A DNA stretch of 64,000 bases from Dyadobacter sp. CY323 (lineage in GTDB: Bacteria; Bacteroidota; Bacteroidia; Cytophagales; Spirosomataceae), in contig NZ_JAJUXH010000001.1 in assembly GCF_021390245.1 (NCBI RefSeq), positions 372,001-436,000 of the forward strand. Direction: 5' to 3'. This document shows, in pieces, positions 27,059 to 36,800 of this stretch (positions within the stretch are counted from its first letter, which is position 1; each line of letters begins with the position of its first letter). A program made the position numbers and the translations under genes. The notes under the pieces are model-generated. The model was not told where the DNA came from, searched no databases, and was given only the letters and a program-made list of their open reading frames with translations.

Positions 27059-27538
27059 CTATTTCTTACCTGCGAAAGAGCGTAACATCCAGGTATTCTT
27101 TTCCTTGAACTGCATAAACCGGTTCACCATATCATTCGTACCATCGTCGCCAGCCTCCGACGTAATTTCCAGCAGCTCGCGTTCCAGCCCGATCAACCTG
27201 GCCATGTCATTCAGGATTTCATCGACCATATCAAGGTCTTTCATCCCGATCGTGTCAACTTCCTGCAATTGCGATTCTTTGATATAATCCGCAAAACGAC
27301 TGTGTGGTGGCTTGCCTAATGTGAGAACACGCTCAGCAATCTCATCGATGGTCAGCTGCGCGTTGGTGTACAACTCTTCAAATTTAACGTGCAGCGTGAA
27401 GAAATTCTGGCCTTTTATATTCCAGTGACAGCCCCGGAGCTTTTGATAATGAATATGATAGTTAGCAAGATAATCGTTCAAAAGGTCCACCACAGGCTTT
27501 ACTTCTTGCTCTTTCAGGCTGATTGCTTTGGCATCCAT
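27059..27538 (-). CDS. dps: Dps-family ferritin-like DNA-protection protein
   Basis: About 159 residues from the ATG at 27538; the frame is open to 27601 but the extra 21 residues are not Dps-like. The four-helix ferritin-like fold carries the inter-subunit ferroxidase ligands: HWNIKGQNFFTLHVKFEELY (His, His, Asp/Glu positions) and the later D/E pair. Dps dodecamers oxidise Fe(II) with peroxide and protect DNA under starvation or oxidative stress. First gene of an operon with the P450 and the antiporter. Confidence 0.9.
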   Translation of the reverse strand: MDAKAISLKEQEVKPVVDLLNDYLANYHIHYQKLRGCHWNIKGQNFFTLHVKFEELYTNAQLTIDEIAERVLTLGKPPHSRFADYIKESQLQEVDTIGMKDLDMVDEILNDMARLIGLERELLEITSEAGDDGTNDMVNRFMQFKEKNTWMLRSFAGKK

Positions 27539-27736
27539 AATGTAATATTGGTTGAAAGTGTAATTAAATATTGATAAACAAAACCGTACCAAAATATGCA
27601 ATGGGGCGGCTCTATACGTTAATGGTTGACGGTTTCACAAATTAGTCTATAAAGTCCATTTTCTGACAATTAGCATAGATTTTTTGCGATCCGGGCACGA
27701 TACTTTTTATCAAAATAACCACTAATCATTTTAATC

Positions 27737-28420
27737 ATGTTAATGAAAAAGTTAAGGTTACTCAATGTTCAGCTCATGGCCCTCGTTGGGCTGGCGGTAA
27801 TAACACCGGCTTTCGCGCAGAACAAGGAAGAGGAAAAAGTGAAGGCTGCGACGGCAGTTCTTAACGATTTTAATGAAATGCAGGAAAATATCCCTGCTCA
27901 GTTGCTCAACCTATCAAAAGGTGTGATCATCATCCCAAAAATGATCAATGCGGGTTTGATGCTCGGAGGCAAGTATGGAAGAGGTCTGGCGATGGTGAAA
28001 AAAGCAAATGGGGATTGGAGCGATCCTGTTTTTATTACAATTACTGGTGGAAGCATCGGTGCGCAGATCGGTGTTCAGGCGGTCGACCTGGTACTGGTTT
28101 TCAAAAACAGCAAAACGCTTATGGAGATCGGGAAGGGTAGTTTTACACTCGGAGGCGATCTGTCGGTTGCGGCGGGGCCAATGGGAAGAAGCTCGTCGGC
28201 TCAGACGGATTATAAGTTGGAGGCAGAGGTTTACTCCTATTCTCGAAGCAAAGGCTTGTTCGCAGGTATTACCTTAAATGGGGCAGCCCTGGCGGTGGAT
28301 GAAAAAGCAAATAGTGCTTTTTACAGTGGCTGGGTAAACGCAAATACAACGTTTAAAGGTTCAGCCATTTCGTCCGGGCCAGTTTCTGAGCTACGTGCCA
28401 AGCTGGATGAATTCAACTAA
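27737..28420 (+). CDS. SYLF (YSC84)-domain exported protein
   Basis: A 227-residue protein with signal peptide (residues 1-27, cut after AFAQ). The remainder is one SYLF domain: the characteristic start IPAQLLNLSKGVIIIPKM, the GLMLGGKYGRG glycine-rich element and the C-terminal YSRSKGLFAGITLNGAAL. Eukaryotic SYLF domains bind phosphoinositides. In bacteria the role is unclear, and they are common periplasmic or outer-membrane associated proteins. A second Met (codon 3) could be the start. The KTSC gene follows by 12 bp. Confidence 0.88.
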   Translation: MLMKKLRLLNVQLMALVGLAVITPAFAQNKEEEKVKAATAVLNDFNEMQENIPAQLLNLSKGVIIIPKMINAGLMLGGKYGRGLAMVKKANGDWSDPVFITITGGSIGAQIGVQAVDLVLVFKNSKTLMEIGKGSFTLGGDLSVAAGPMGRSSSAQTDYKLEAEVYSYSRSKGLFAGITLNGAALAVDEKANSAFYSGWVNANTTFKGSAISSGPVSELRAKLDEFN

Positions 28421-28432
28421 GAACCGGGAGTT

Positions 28433-28633
28433 ATGCCATCGTCTGTTGTATCGAAATTTATTTATGACGGGGACACAGAAACTTTGAGAGTGATCTATGT
28501 CTCGGGGATGGTATATGACTACAAAAAAGTCCCTTTGGAAGTGTATCAGTCAATGGCGGCTGCATTTTCCAAAGGGACTTTTTTAAATAAACACATTAAA
28601 GGAAACTACGAATTTGAAAAAGTGGGAGACTGA
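28433..28633 (+). CDS. KTSC-domain small protein
   Basis: A 66-residue protein that is essentially one KTSC domain: VSKFIYDGDTETLRVIY, a YDYKKVP centre and a C-terminal SKGTFLNKHIKGNYEF, which contains the family-naming region (here K-G-T-F in place of K-T-S-C). KTSC proteins are often near or fused to nucleases or RNA-binding modules; the function here is unknown. Likely co-transcribed with the SYLF gene. Ends 15 bp from the convergent GMC oxidoreductase. Confidence 0.85.
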   Translation: MPSSVVSKFIYDGDTETLRVIYVSGMVYDYKKVPLEVYQSMAAAFSKGTFLNKHIKGNYEFEKVGD

Positions 28634-28648
28634 TCATTCCCACCTTCC

Positions 28649-30361
28649 TCATATATTTCCTTTTCTCATTTCCTTCACTGCATAATCCACCGCCCTGGCT
28701 GTCAACGCCATGTAAGTTAAGGATGGGTTTTGAGTGGAAGTCGATGTCATGCACGCGCCGTCTGTGACAAACACATTGCTGACTGCATGCATCTGGTTCC
28801 ATTTATTAAGTAACGAGGTTTTAGGGTCTTTCCCCATTCGTGCGCCGCCCATTTCATGATTTTCACTTCCGGGATTCCGTTTGGTATCTGACGTTTTTAT
28901 ATTCGTAAAACCGGCTTTGGAAAGCATTTCGCTTAGTTCGGTATAAAAATCTTTGACCATTTTCATGTCATTCTCGTCGAACTCGACGGACATTCTGAGC
29001 TGTGGAATGCCCCACGGATCTTTTAAGGTAGGATCCAATCTTACTGAGTTAGATTCTTTGGGTAATGTTTCACCCATCATCTGCGCGCCGAGGCTCCAAC
29101 CACTTTCATCGGGTTTGAAGAGATTTGCCTTCAGATCGTCACCAATACCGGAATGCGGATTGCCCATTTTATTCGCGGAAAAAGAGGTTGCATAGCCTCG
29201 CAAAAAGTCCGTTTCCTGCTTGAATACATTTCTGAACCGAGGAATGTATGCTCCATTGGGCCTTCTACCGTCTACAGTTCGATCATGAAACCCGTCAAAT
29301 TCAGCGCTCACGCGACCACGGTAATTGTGAAACCCGATGAATTTGCCCAGGTAGCCGCTATCGTTTCCAAGTCCATTCGGAAAACGGTTCGACGTAGAGT
29401 TGAGTAAAATCAGGTTTGAGTTGATTGCCGAGGCATTTATGAAAATGATCTTTGCATAGTACTCGGTCATTTCTTTGGTTAACGCATTCACGACGCGTAC
29501 CCCGGTTGCCCGTTTCTTTTTCTCATCATAAATCACCGAATGCACCACGGAATGCGGCTTCAATGTAAAATTTCCTGTTTTTTCAGCCCAGGGTAAAGTC
29601 GCTGCATTCGAACTAAAGTACCCGCCGAACGGACAACCTCTCTGGCACATGTTCCGATGCTGACATTTCGCCCGGCCCTGTTCCAGGTGTATGGGCTGCG
29701 GATCCGTGATGTGCGCGGCCCGGCCGATGATGATCGGGCGTGAGTTGTTATAGTTTTTTGCTGTCTGGTCGCTGAAATGCTTTTCAACGCAACTCATCTC
29801 ATGGGGTGTAAGAAATTCCCCGTCGGGCAGCTGTGGTAATCCGTCTTTGTTGCCGGTGATCCCTGCAAATTTCTCGACATAGCTGTACCAAGGCGCGATA
29901 TCTGCGTAACGTATAGGCCAGTCCGTTGCATAGCCGTCGCGGGCAGGGCCGTCAAAGTCAAAGTCTGACCAACGTTGAGTTTGCCGCGCCCAAAGTAACG
30001 ACCTGCCGCCAACCTGGTAGCCCCGCATCCACGAAAATGGTTTTTCCTGAACATACGGATGCTCGGCGTCTTTCACCACAAAATGCATGGCATCCTCCTT
30101 GAAAATGTAATGCTGACTAGCCATCGGGTTTGCCTCGCGGATTGCCAGTGTCGGCTGACCCAAATGCTCGAACTCCCATGGCTGCATATTGGTAGTAGGG
30201 TAATCCACTATGTGCTTCACATCCCGCCCGCGTTCCAGTACCAGTGTTTTTAACCCTTTCTCTGTCAGCTCTTTTGCAGCCCATCCGCCGCTTATACCTG
30301 TCCCTACGACGATTGCGTCGTACGTTTGTTCTTTAATGGAATCGATATTTAAATTTGCCAT
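28649..30361 (-). CDS. GMC-family FAD oxidoreductase
   Basis: A 570-residue glucose-methanol-choline oxidoreductase. The FAD-binding GxGxxGG motif is at the N-terminus (VVGTGISGGWAA, ~17-28). The GMC signature regions include GGRSLLW, and the C-terminal catalytic block is HEMGGARMG...VTDGACM...QNPSLTYMA with the His/Asn pair. A cysteine cluster CQHRNMCQRGCPFGGYFSS (about 232-250) resembles that of gluconate 2-dehydrogenase large subunits. No signal peptide is obvious. Oxidises a sugar or polyol, probably with a partner subunit encoded elsewhere. Substrate not assignable. Confidence 0.92.
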   Translation of the reverse strand: MANLNIDSIKEQTYDAIVVGTGISGGWAAKELTEKGLKTLVLERGRDVKHIVDYPTTNMQPWEFEHLGQPTLAIREANPMASQHYIFKEDAMHFVVKDAEHPYVQEKPFSWMRGYQVGGRSLLWARQTQRWSDFDFDGPARDGYATDWPIRYADIAPWYSYVEKFAGITGNKDGLPQLPDGEFLTPHEMSCVEKHFSDQTAKNYNNSRPIIIGRAAHITDPQPIHLEQGRAKCQHRNMCQRGCPFGGYFSSNAATLPWAEKTGNFTLKPHSVVHSVIYDEKKKRATGVRVVNALTKEMTEYYAKIIFINASAINSNLILLNSTSNRFPNGLGNDSGYLGKFIGFHNYRGRVSAEFDGFHDRTVDGRRPNGAYIPRFRNVFKQETDFLRGYATSFSANKMGNPHSGIGDDLKANLFKPDESGWSLGAQMMGETLPKESNSVRLDPTLKDPWGIPQLRMSVEFDENDMKMVKDFYTELSEMLSKAGFTNIKTSDTKRNPGSENHEMGGARMGKDPKTSLLNKWNQMHAVSNVFVTDGACMTSTSTQNPSLTYMALTARAVDYAVKEMRKGNI

Positions 30362-30497
30362 TTCGCCAATTTTACTTCTTAAAACTATTTTTTCAGCAGA
30401 ATATGCTCTGTGCTTTTTACGGGCCTGTTTTTGAGATCAAGTGCCTCCGAGGGAGGTTTAAGGGTTCACTATAATTATTTTAAAACGAAATTTATTT

Positions 30498-30505
30498 TAT
30501 GTTTG
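30498..30505 (+). promoter_or_regulatory. TAnnTTTG -7 element candidate
   Basis: TATGTTTG matches the Bacteroidota -7 consensus and lies 56 bp upstream of the small gene at 30561. No clear -33 TTG is seen at the usual distance, so confidence is modest. Confidence 0.35.
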
Positions 30506-30560
30506 TGGTGTTCCCGAAAGACGGGCGCGAGCTTTACACAACACTTAAATTAACATTGAA

Positions 30561-30740
30561 ATGACGACCCATCCCGAAAATAATTCTTCTAACACTGCCT
30601 TAATCGCAACTGCCGCGACTGGGCTTGTTTTTGCAACTTTTGCTGGCCCTATTGGTGCTTTGATCGGCTCCGTATTGGGTGCTGGTTTAGGTTTTTGGCA
30701 TGATAAAAGAGAACTAAACAAGAAAGCAATTATTAAGTGA
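30561..30740 (+). CDS. Small glycine-zipper membrane protein, 59 residues
   Basis: A short frame, MTTHPENNSS... to ...KKAIIK. One hydrophobic segment (about residues 13-46) is rich in Gly/Ala spaced as GPIGALIGSVLGAGLG, a glycine-zipper pattern, followed by a charged tail. It resembles small single-span or hairpin membrane proteins. It is preceded by a -7-like element and followed 43 bp later by another small membrane-protein gene. Function unknown. Confidence 0.55.
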   Translation: MTTHPENNSSNTALIATAATGLVFATFAGPIGALIGSVLGAGLGFWHDKRELNKKAIIK

Positions 30741-30783
30741 TGATCAGATAAAGAAAACGATATACAAATCTTTATTTTCTTTA

Positions 30784-31080
30784 ATGCTGACCTTCTCGCA
30801 ATTTTCCATTCCGTTTGCTTTTGCAATGGCTGGAACCTCCGTATATATCATTTTCATTATCGTGAAAAAGTCACTGGATGACGTTAATGAGAAAGAAATA
30901 TTCTCCATATTCTATCATTTGCTCTCTGTTTGCGCTGGTGTAAAAATCATTTTATTAGCATTTGATCCAACGATCTGACCCAGTAATGACGTCGACAAAG
31001 GTCTGCTGATCGTCGGAGGAATGATGACAATTGTTGCATCGCTACGAGACATTGTTGCCGAATTTAAATTAATTAGATAA
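30784..31080 (+). pseudogene. Small membrane protein interrupted by an in-frame TGA
   Basis: An ATG at 30784 opens a frame that stops at TGA 30976-30978 after 64 residues with two hydrophobic segments. Without that TGA the same frame runs 33 more codons to TAA at 31078-31080, adding PSNDVDKGLLIV... and a third hydrophobic segment with an amphipathic tail (LRDIVAEFKLIR). A TGG-to-TGA change would restore DPTIWPSND. So this looks like a recently broken gene for a ~98-residue membrane protein; TGA readthrough or a sequencing error are the alternatives. The 64-residue form may still be made. Confidence 0.55.
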
Positions 31081-31090
31081 TAGGCAGCCA

Positions 31091-32275
31091 TTACTTCTTC
31101 CAAAGATTAGGAAGCAATTTCTCGTGCAATAGCAAACGCCAGGTTCCCCAGTCGTGCGCACCGTCGCCACCGATGAAGTATTCATGTTTAATGCCGGCTT
31201 TTTCCAGGGCCTGATGTGTGGCCGCAGATCTTTTTCCAACTGCCGACTCGGACTCGCCACTACCCAGGCCGACTAAAAGGTAGTCAACCTTTTCTTTCAC
31301 TTTCGGATCGTTGAAAAAAGACGGATTCAGTTTTTCCGGTTCCAGATCGCCTGCACTGAGTATGCCGAATGAGCTGAACAGATCCAATGCATTGAAACCC
31401 ACAGCTTCCGTGTGCCGACCTCCCATAGACAATCCTGAAATCGCCCGGCTTTTCCGGTCTTTAATGGTACTGTAATGCGCATCAACAAACGGGACGACCT
31501 GCTTTCTTATCTCGTCTTCAAAAAGCGTGTATGTTTTTTCAAGATGGTTTGGATCGTTTCGGTGGAGTACCTGGTTATTGGGCATTGCAATGATCATCGG
31601 GACCATTTTTCGTTCTGCCAGCAAATTATCTGCAATGAAATTGGCCCGTCCGTCGAGCACCCAGCCCGATGCGAGTTCGCCGCTTCCTCCCACAAGATAC
31701 AGTACCGGATATTTGTTTTTTGGATTGTAGCCGGGCGGTGTATACACGAACATTTCCCGCTCGCCATTTAATACATCGGAGTGGTAAATGTGCCGGGTAA
31801 TGCTTCCGTGCGGGACATTTTGAGCATCGTAATAGGCTGGTTTGCTCTCATGGATAATGAGGTTGCTGTATCCCGGCTGGTTCGAGGTTCCTGTAAATGT
31901 ATTGTTCGGATCTACTACTGGAACTCCATCGAGTAAAAATCGGTACACGTAAATATCCGGCTTCAATGGTCCCACTGTCAATGACCACATTCCGTCAGAT
32001 GCTTTTACAAACGGCAGCGGATCTTTTGCTTTTAATGCGAGCAATATTGGGCCGCCGGTTAATTCCACTTTATGTGCATCCGGGGCTTTGAGCCGGAATG
32101 TGACGGTGTGGTCGTCGCGTACCTCGGGAGAGATCACATTTCCACCGTATGGAAAAAGATTTTGTGTATTTTTTTGTGGATTAAAGTCCAGATTCACATT
32201 TGCCTGCTGCGCGAATAGCAGCCCGCCCGGCAAAGCGATCAGATACAATGGAATGCAAAATTTGAATAGGCTCAT
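31091..32275 (-). CDS. Secreted esterase, Esterase-D/feruloyl-esterase type with N-terminal CBM48-like domain
   Basis: About 394 residues from the ATG at 32275, which gives a clean signal peptide (MSLFKFCIPLYLIAL..., cut after FAQ); the frame extends 18 codons further without a signal. An immunoglobulin-like CBM48/E-set domain (about residues 40-130) is followed by an alpha/beta-hydrolase domain. The nucleophile serine is in GLSMGG and the catalytic His in GDGAHDW, as in Esterase-D/feruloyl esterases. It probably releases acyl or aromatic groups from plant polysaccharides in the periplasm or at the surface. Confidence 0.88.
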   Translation of the reverse strand: MSLFKFCIPLYLIALPGGLLFAQQANVNLDFNPQKNTQNLFPYGGNVISPEVRDDHTVTFRLKAPDAHKVELTGGPILLALKAKDPLPFVKASDGMWSLTVGPLKPDIYVYRFLLDGVPVVDPNNTFTGTSNQPGYSNLIIHESKPAYYDAQNVPHGSITRHIYHSDVLNGEREMFVYTPPGYNPKNKYPVLYLVGGSGELASGWVLDGRANFIADNLLAERKMVPMIIAMPNNQVLHRNDPNHLEKTYTLFEDEIRKQVVPFVDAHYSTIKDRKSRAISGLSMGGRHTEAVGFNALDLFSSFGILSAGDLEPEKLNPSFFNDPKVKEKVDYLLVGLGSGESESAVGKRSAATHQALEKAGIKHEYFIGGDGAHDWGTWRLLLHEKLLPNLWKK

Positions 32276-32377
32276 GGTTCGCGAAAGCATTAAACCGAAA
32301 ATAACGTCGGATGTGTTTGCCAGATACAAAGACGCGGAATTGCTGGCGATACCCGCGAAATGAAGTTAAAATGTCGT

Positions 32378-33889
32378 TTAGATCAGAATGTCTTTTACCA
32401 CTTTTCCATGCACATCGGTCAACCGGAACCGGCGGCCCTGGAATTTGTAAGTCAGTCGTTCGTGATCGACGCCCATTAAATGCATTAACGTCGCATGGAA
32501 ATCGTGGACGTGAACCGGATCTCTCACAATATTGTAACTGAAATCGTCGGTTTCGCCGTAGCTGATACCAGCTTTTACGCCAGCCCCCGCCATCCACATG
32601 GTAAAGCATCTCGGATGGTGATCGCGGCCATAATCGTCAGCAGTAAGTTTACCTTGCGAGTAAACGGTCCGGCCAAATTCTCCTCCCCAAATCACCAGGG
32701 TATCATCGAGCAAACCTCTTCTTTTCAAATCCATAACCAGTGCGGCAGTTGCCTGGTCGGTTTGTTTGCATTGATTCGCAATGCCTTTGGGCAACCCGCC
32801 ATGCTGGTCCCAGCCCTGGTGATAAAGCTGAACAAATTTGACATCTTTTTCGAGCAACTTTCTAGCCAGCAGACAATTGGCCGCATAAGTACCTGCGTCG
32901 CGACTTTCCGGTCCATATAATTCAAAAACTTCATCAGGCTCATCGGAAGTATCGATCACCTCCGGCACGGAAGTTTGCATCCGGAACGCCATTTCATATT
33001 GTGCAATGCGGTTATCAATTTCCGGATCTCCATACGAATCGTTTTGCAGCTGGTTCAGTTTGGCCAGGTATTGCAGCATTTCCTTCCGGTCGGCACCGTC
33101 GTAACCTTCGGGATTGTTCAGGAACAAAACGGGATCTTTGCCGGAACGAAACTGGACACCCTGATGCCTTGATTCCAAAAAGCCATTTCCCCACAATCTG
33201 GCATAAAGTGGCTGATCTCTCGGCGCATTTTTTGAAACCAACACAATGAATGTCGGCAGGTTATTATTATCCGTACCCAACCCGTAGCTCACCCAGGAAC
33301 CGATTGCAGGTCTTCCGGGAAGCTGATTGCCGGTCTGGAAAAACGTAATCGCGGGATCATGGTTGATCGCTTCTGAGTAAATGGATTTGACAATGCACAA
33401 GTCGTCCACCACGCTGGACGTGTAAGGTAATAGCTCACTCACCCAGGTCTGACTTTTCCCATGCCGGCCGAATTTATAAATGGACGGAACCATCGGAAGC
33501 GCGCTCTGATTGGCGCTCATTCCCGTCAGCCGCTGCCCCTTCCTGACCGAATCAGGCAGGTTTTGACCAGCCAGGTTAACCAGTTTAGGTTTATAGTCGA
33601 ATGTTTCAAATTGCGAGGGCCCGCCAGCCATGAACAGATAAACCACGCGTTTGGCCTTTGGCGCAATGTGCGGCAAAGCTTTCAAAATATCGGCTTCCAG
33701 GTCGCCCGACGGCTGTGCCTGCCGGGAAGCGGAGCCATAAATTTTATCAACACCAAGCAATGAACCTATTGCCAATGCACCAAGTCCCAGGGAAGTTTTG
33801 GTTAAAAACCTCCGGCGGTCAAGCTTTTTGTGAAGCTCGTTGAATTCAGGGGTATGCAGCCGGAACTCTTCGTTGTGATGGTGTGACAT
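32378..33889 (-). CDS. DUF1501 protein (Tat-exported, sulfatase-like fold)
   Basis: A 503-residue DUF1501 protein. A twin-arginine signal (DRRRFLTKTSLGLGALAIG) is at residues 24-45. Family blocks are present: VVYLFMAGGPSQFETFDYKP, PAIGSWVSYGLG, the metal-like QLYHQGWDQHGG and GGEFGRT. DUF1501 belongs to the alkaline-phosphatase/sulfatase superfamily by fold prediction (established for the family), but no substrate is proven. It starts three bases after the stop of the DUF1553 gene upstream, the usual pairing of these two families, and is therefore part of the same operon. Confidence 0.9.
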   Translation of the reverse strand: MSHHHNEEFRLHTPEFNELHKKLDRRRFLTKTSLGLGALAIGSLLGVDKIYGSASRQAQPSGDLEADILKALPHIAPKAKRVVYLFMAGGPSQFETFDYKPKLVNLAGQNLPDSVRKGQRLTGMSANQSALPMVPSIYKFGRHGKSQTWVSELLPYTSSVVDDLCIVKSIYSEAINHDPAITFFQTGNQLPGRPAIGSWVSYGLGTDNNNLPTFIVLVSKNAPRDQPLYARLWGNGFLESRHQGVQFRSGKDPVLFLNNPEGYDGADRKEMLQYLAKLNQLQNDSYGDPEIDNRIAQYEMAFRMQTSVPEVIDTSDEPDEVFELYGPESRDAGTYAANCLLARKLLEKDVKFVQLYHQGWDQHGGLPKGIANQCKQTDQATAALVMDLKRRGLLDDTLVIWGGEFGRTVYSQGKLTADDYGRDHHPRCFTMWMAGAGVKAGISYGETDDFSYNIVRDPVHVHDFHATLMHLMGVDHERLTYKFQGRRFRLTDVHGKVVKDILI

Positions 33890-33892
33890 AGC

Positions 33893-36800
33893 CTATCTTT
33901 TGGTTAAACCAGCGTCTGAATTGAGAATGGTACTTGCTACTACACTGTTGGCGGCCACCAGTGCCGGATCCAGTTTCAATGTCACTTTGTACTGACCACT
34001 GGAAAGCCAGCCGCGCGTTTTCTCCGGAAATCTGGAAAATTTTTCTTTTTCAATTTTTTGTAGATCAACCAGCAGATCCAACTCTTTGGCTGATGGTTTT
34101 TTGCCGGTCAGCTTTCGGTATGCCAGCGTTATTGCTGATTTTGGATCGGCTATCCGGGTCATTTGTTCGCCTAAGACTTTGGCTGCTTCCACAAAAGTGG
34201 GATCATTTAATGTTACCAAAGCTTGTAATGGCGTATTGGTTTTCTGCCTGCGAACAACGCAGAAACTGCGGGAAGCAGCGTCAAAAGTGGAGAGGGTAGG
34301 GTTGGGGACGGATCTTTTGGCAAGAATGTAAAGACTCCTACGGTAAACGGCATCGCCGGAATCGGGTACGTAAGTACTACTATTGATCGACCACAGACCA
34401 TCCGGTTGATACGGTTTAATACTTTTACCTCCCAGCTTTCTATTTAATAATCCGCTCGCCATCAATACATTATCCCGTATCATTTCCGCAGACATCCGGT
34501 TGGCCGGGCCTCGTGCATACAACCTGTTTTCAGGGTCACGGTCTCGTACATCTTTGCTCGTCCGGGAATCCTGTCGGTACGTCGCGGACATTACGATCAG
34601 CTTGTTCATTTTTTTAATATCCCAACCCGATTCCCTGAAAGTTACTGCCAGCCAATCGAGCAGTTCGGGATGGCTGGGCATTTCTCCCTGATTTCCAAAG
34701 TCTTCCGTCGTTTTGACGAGGCCGGTGCCGAAGAAATTTTGCCACAAACGGTTTACCTGTACACGGGCTGTGAGCGGGTTCCCGGGATGAGTAAGCCACT
34801 GGGCAAGTCCGTAACGGTTTTTAGGAAGATTTTTCGGAAATGCCAGAATCGAAGCCGGCGTGGCGGGAAAGACTTTCTCGCCCAATGCATCATAATTACC
34901 CCTGATCAGCAAATGCGCCTGTTTGGGTTTTGGCATTTCCTGCATGACCATCAGTTCACGGATATGCTCCGTAGAATCACTCTGTATGGTTCTTATTTTT
35001 TGCAGCTCCGACCTGACTTTCGAAACATTTGTATCGATCGCGGAAAAATAGAAATCTTTTAAAATGCTTGTTTCTGCCGGAGAAAGTTGCCCGGGTTCTT
35101 TGTCAGCAATGGCATTCCAGGTTTTCGTTCCCGCCAGGATTCCGATCTCAAAATTTGTTAGCAACCGGTTGTAAATCGAGATATCGTCGGTTTTACCGTC
35201 TTTAAAACCCAACCCACGCCACCAGCCGCCGATCTGTAATCCCGGTTCAGACGGTGTGTGGAAGAGAATATCTTTCGTGAGCTGATCCATAGTCGTTTCC
35301 ATAGCAGCCTCACTGCCATTGAGATATAACTTAAATCCATTGGCTTTGGAGGAGCCGTCGTACGAAATCGTCATATGTGTCCATTGATTTCTTGGAACCG
35401 GTTGCTTCGTAACCCGCGTAATGGCATTAGAGGGCGAGGTATGCGCCATATTCAGTTCCAGCCGGTCATTTTTGAGGTATACATGATATCCTCTGAAATT
35501 GTAAAGCCGCTCCGCAATGCTTTTATGAAGGATCACACCTTCTTTCAGTTGACCTGGAATATTTACCCAAATCCCGATTGTGAAAGGTTCTGATTTTCTG
35601 AAAATGCCGGCGGGTGAAAGGTCGAGGAAAACGTCGCCGTTCAAATGCATGACGTTGCCGCGATCTGACTTTTCAAACACCGGTTCTCCACCAGCTTGCC
35701 CGGATTCGCGTTTCATCGCGCCGCCTTGTTTCGGATTTACAGCATTTTTCAGCGAACCTTTGTCAAATGTGAAATGGGCCTGAAGTCCGGTTTGAGGCAG
35801 GTTTTGTTTTGTCAGAAATTGATATTTCCCGAATTTAAGCCATTGATTAAAAGCTGGCAGCGCACTTTTCCTGGTAACAATCAATTCGTTCTCCTGATAC
35901 TTGATCTTTGACTGAATGTAATCCAGCATTTTTTCCTGAGCGGCAGTCGGTAGCATCAGCGTGGGCGTAGGCAATGCATCGTTCCAGGAAATTTGTCCGG
36001 CTTCTTTTACATTGTTAAAAAAACTGAAAAGCTCATAGTAATTTTTTTGCGAAACCGGATCGTATTTATGATCATGACATTTGGCGCAGCCCACCGACAA
36101 ACCCAGAAACGCATCCCCAAAGGTATTGGTGCGATCCACCACATATTCGGTCTGAAACTCCTCCTCAATGATACCACCTTCCATATTTTGCTGGTGATTG
36201 CGGTTAAATGCCGTCGCGATGATCATATCGCGTGTCGGTTTTGGCATTAAATCGCCCGCAAGCTGCCAGTGTACGAACTGATCGTAACGCATATTTTTAT
36301 TAAATGCCTGAATCACCCAGTCGCGAAATGGCGACATGTCCCTCAGACGATCGACCGTATAGCCATGAGAGTCTGCAAAACGGGCAAGGTCCAGCCAATC
36401 GACGGCCATTTTTTCACCATAATGGGGAGAGTTCAGCAGGCGGTCGACCTGCTTCTCATAGGCTTTTGGGGAATTGTCTTTTATGAATGCATCTGTTTCT
36501 TCCAGTGTGGGTGGTAAGCCGGTCAGATCCAGCGACAGTCTTCGCAGCAAAACGTCCTTTTCAGCTTGTGCGGACGGTTGCAGCTTTTCATCTTCAAGCT
36601 TTTTGAAGACAAAATGGTCAATGGGATTAATGGCCAGATTGCTATGTGAAATGTCCGGAATCTCAATCATTCCGGGTTTCACAAATGCCCAGTGTGGTTT
36701 GTATTCTGCCCCGTCCTGAATCCATTTGATGAGGATAGCTTTTTCTCGTGCCGAAAGTGTGAGATGTGATTCGGGTGTCGGCATCATGTATTCCGGGTCG

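Noticed and set aside
30976-30978. TGA as a selenocysteine codon
   Set aside because: No selenocysteine insertion-type stem-loop was seen just after the TGA and the protein is not a redox family; a nonsense mutation is simpler.
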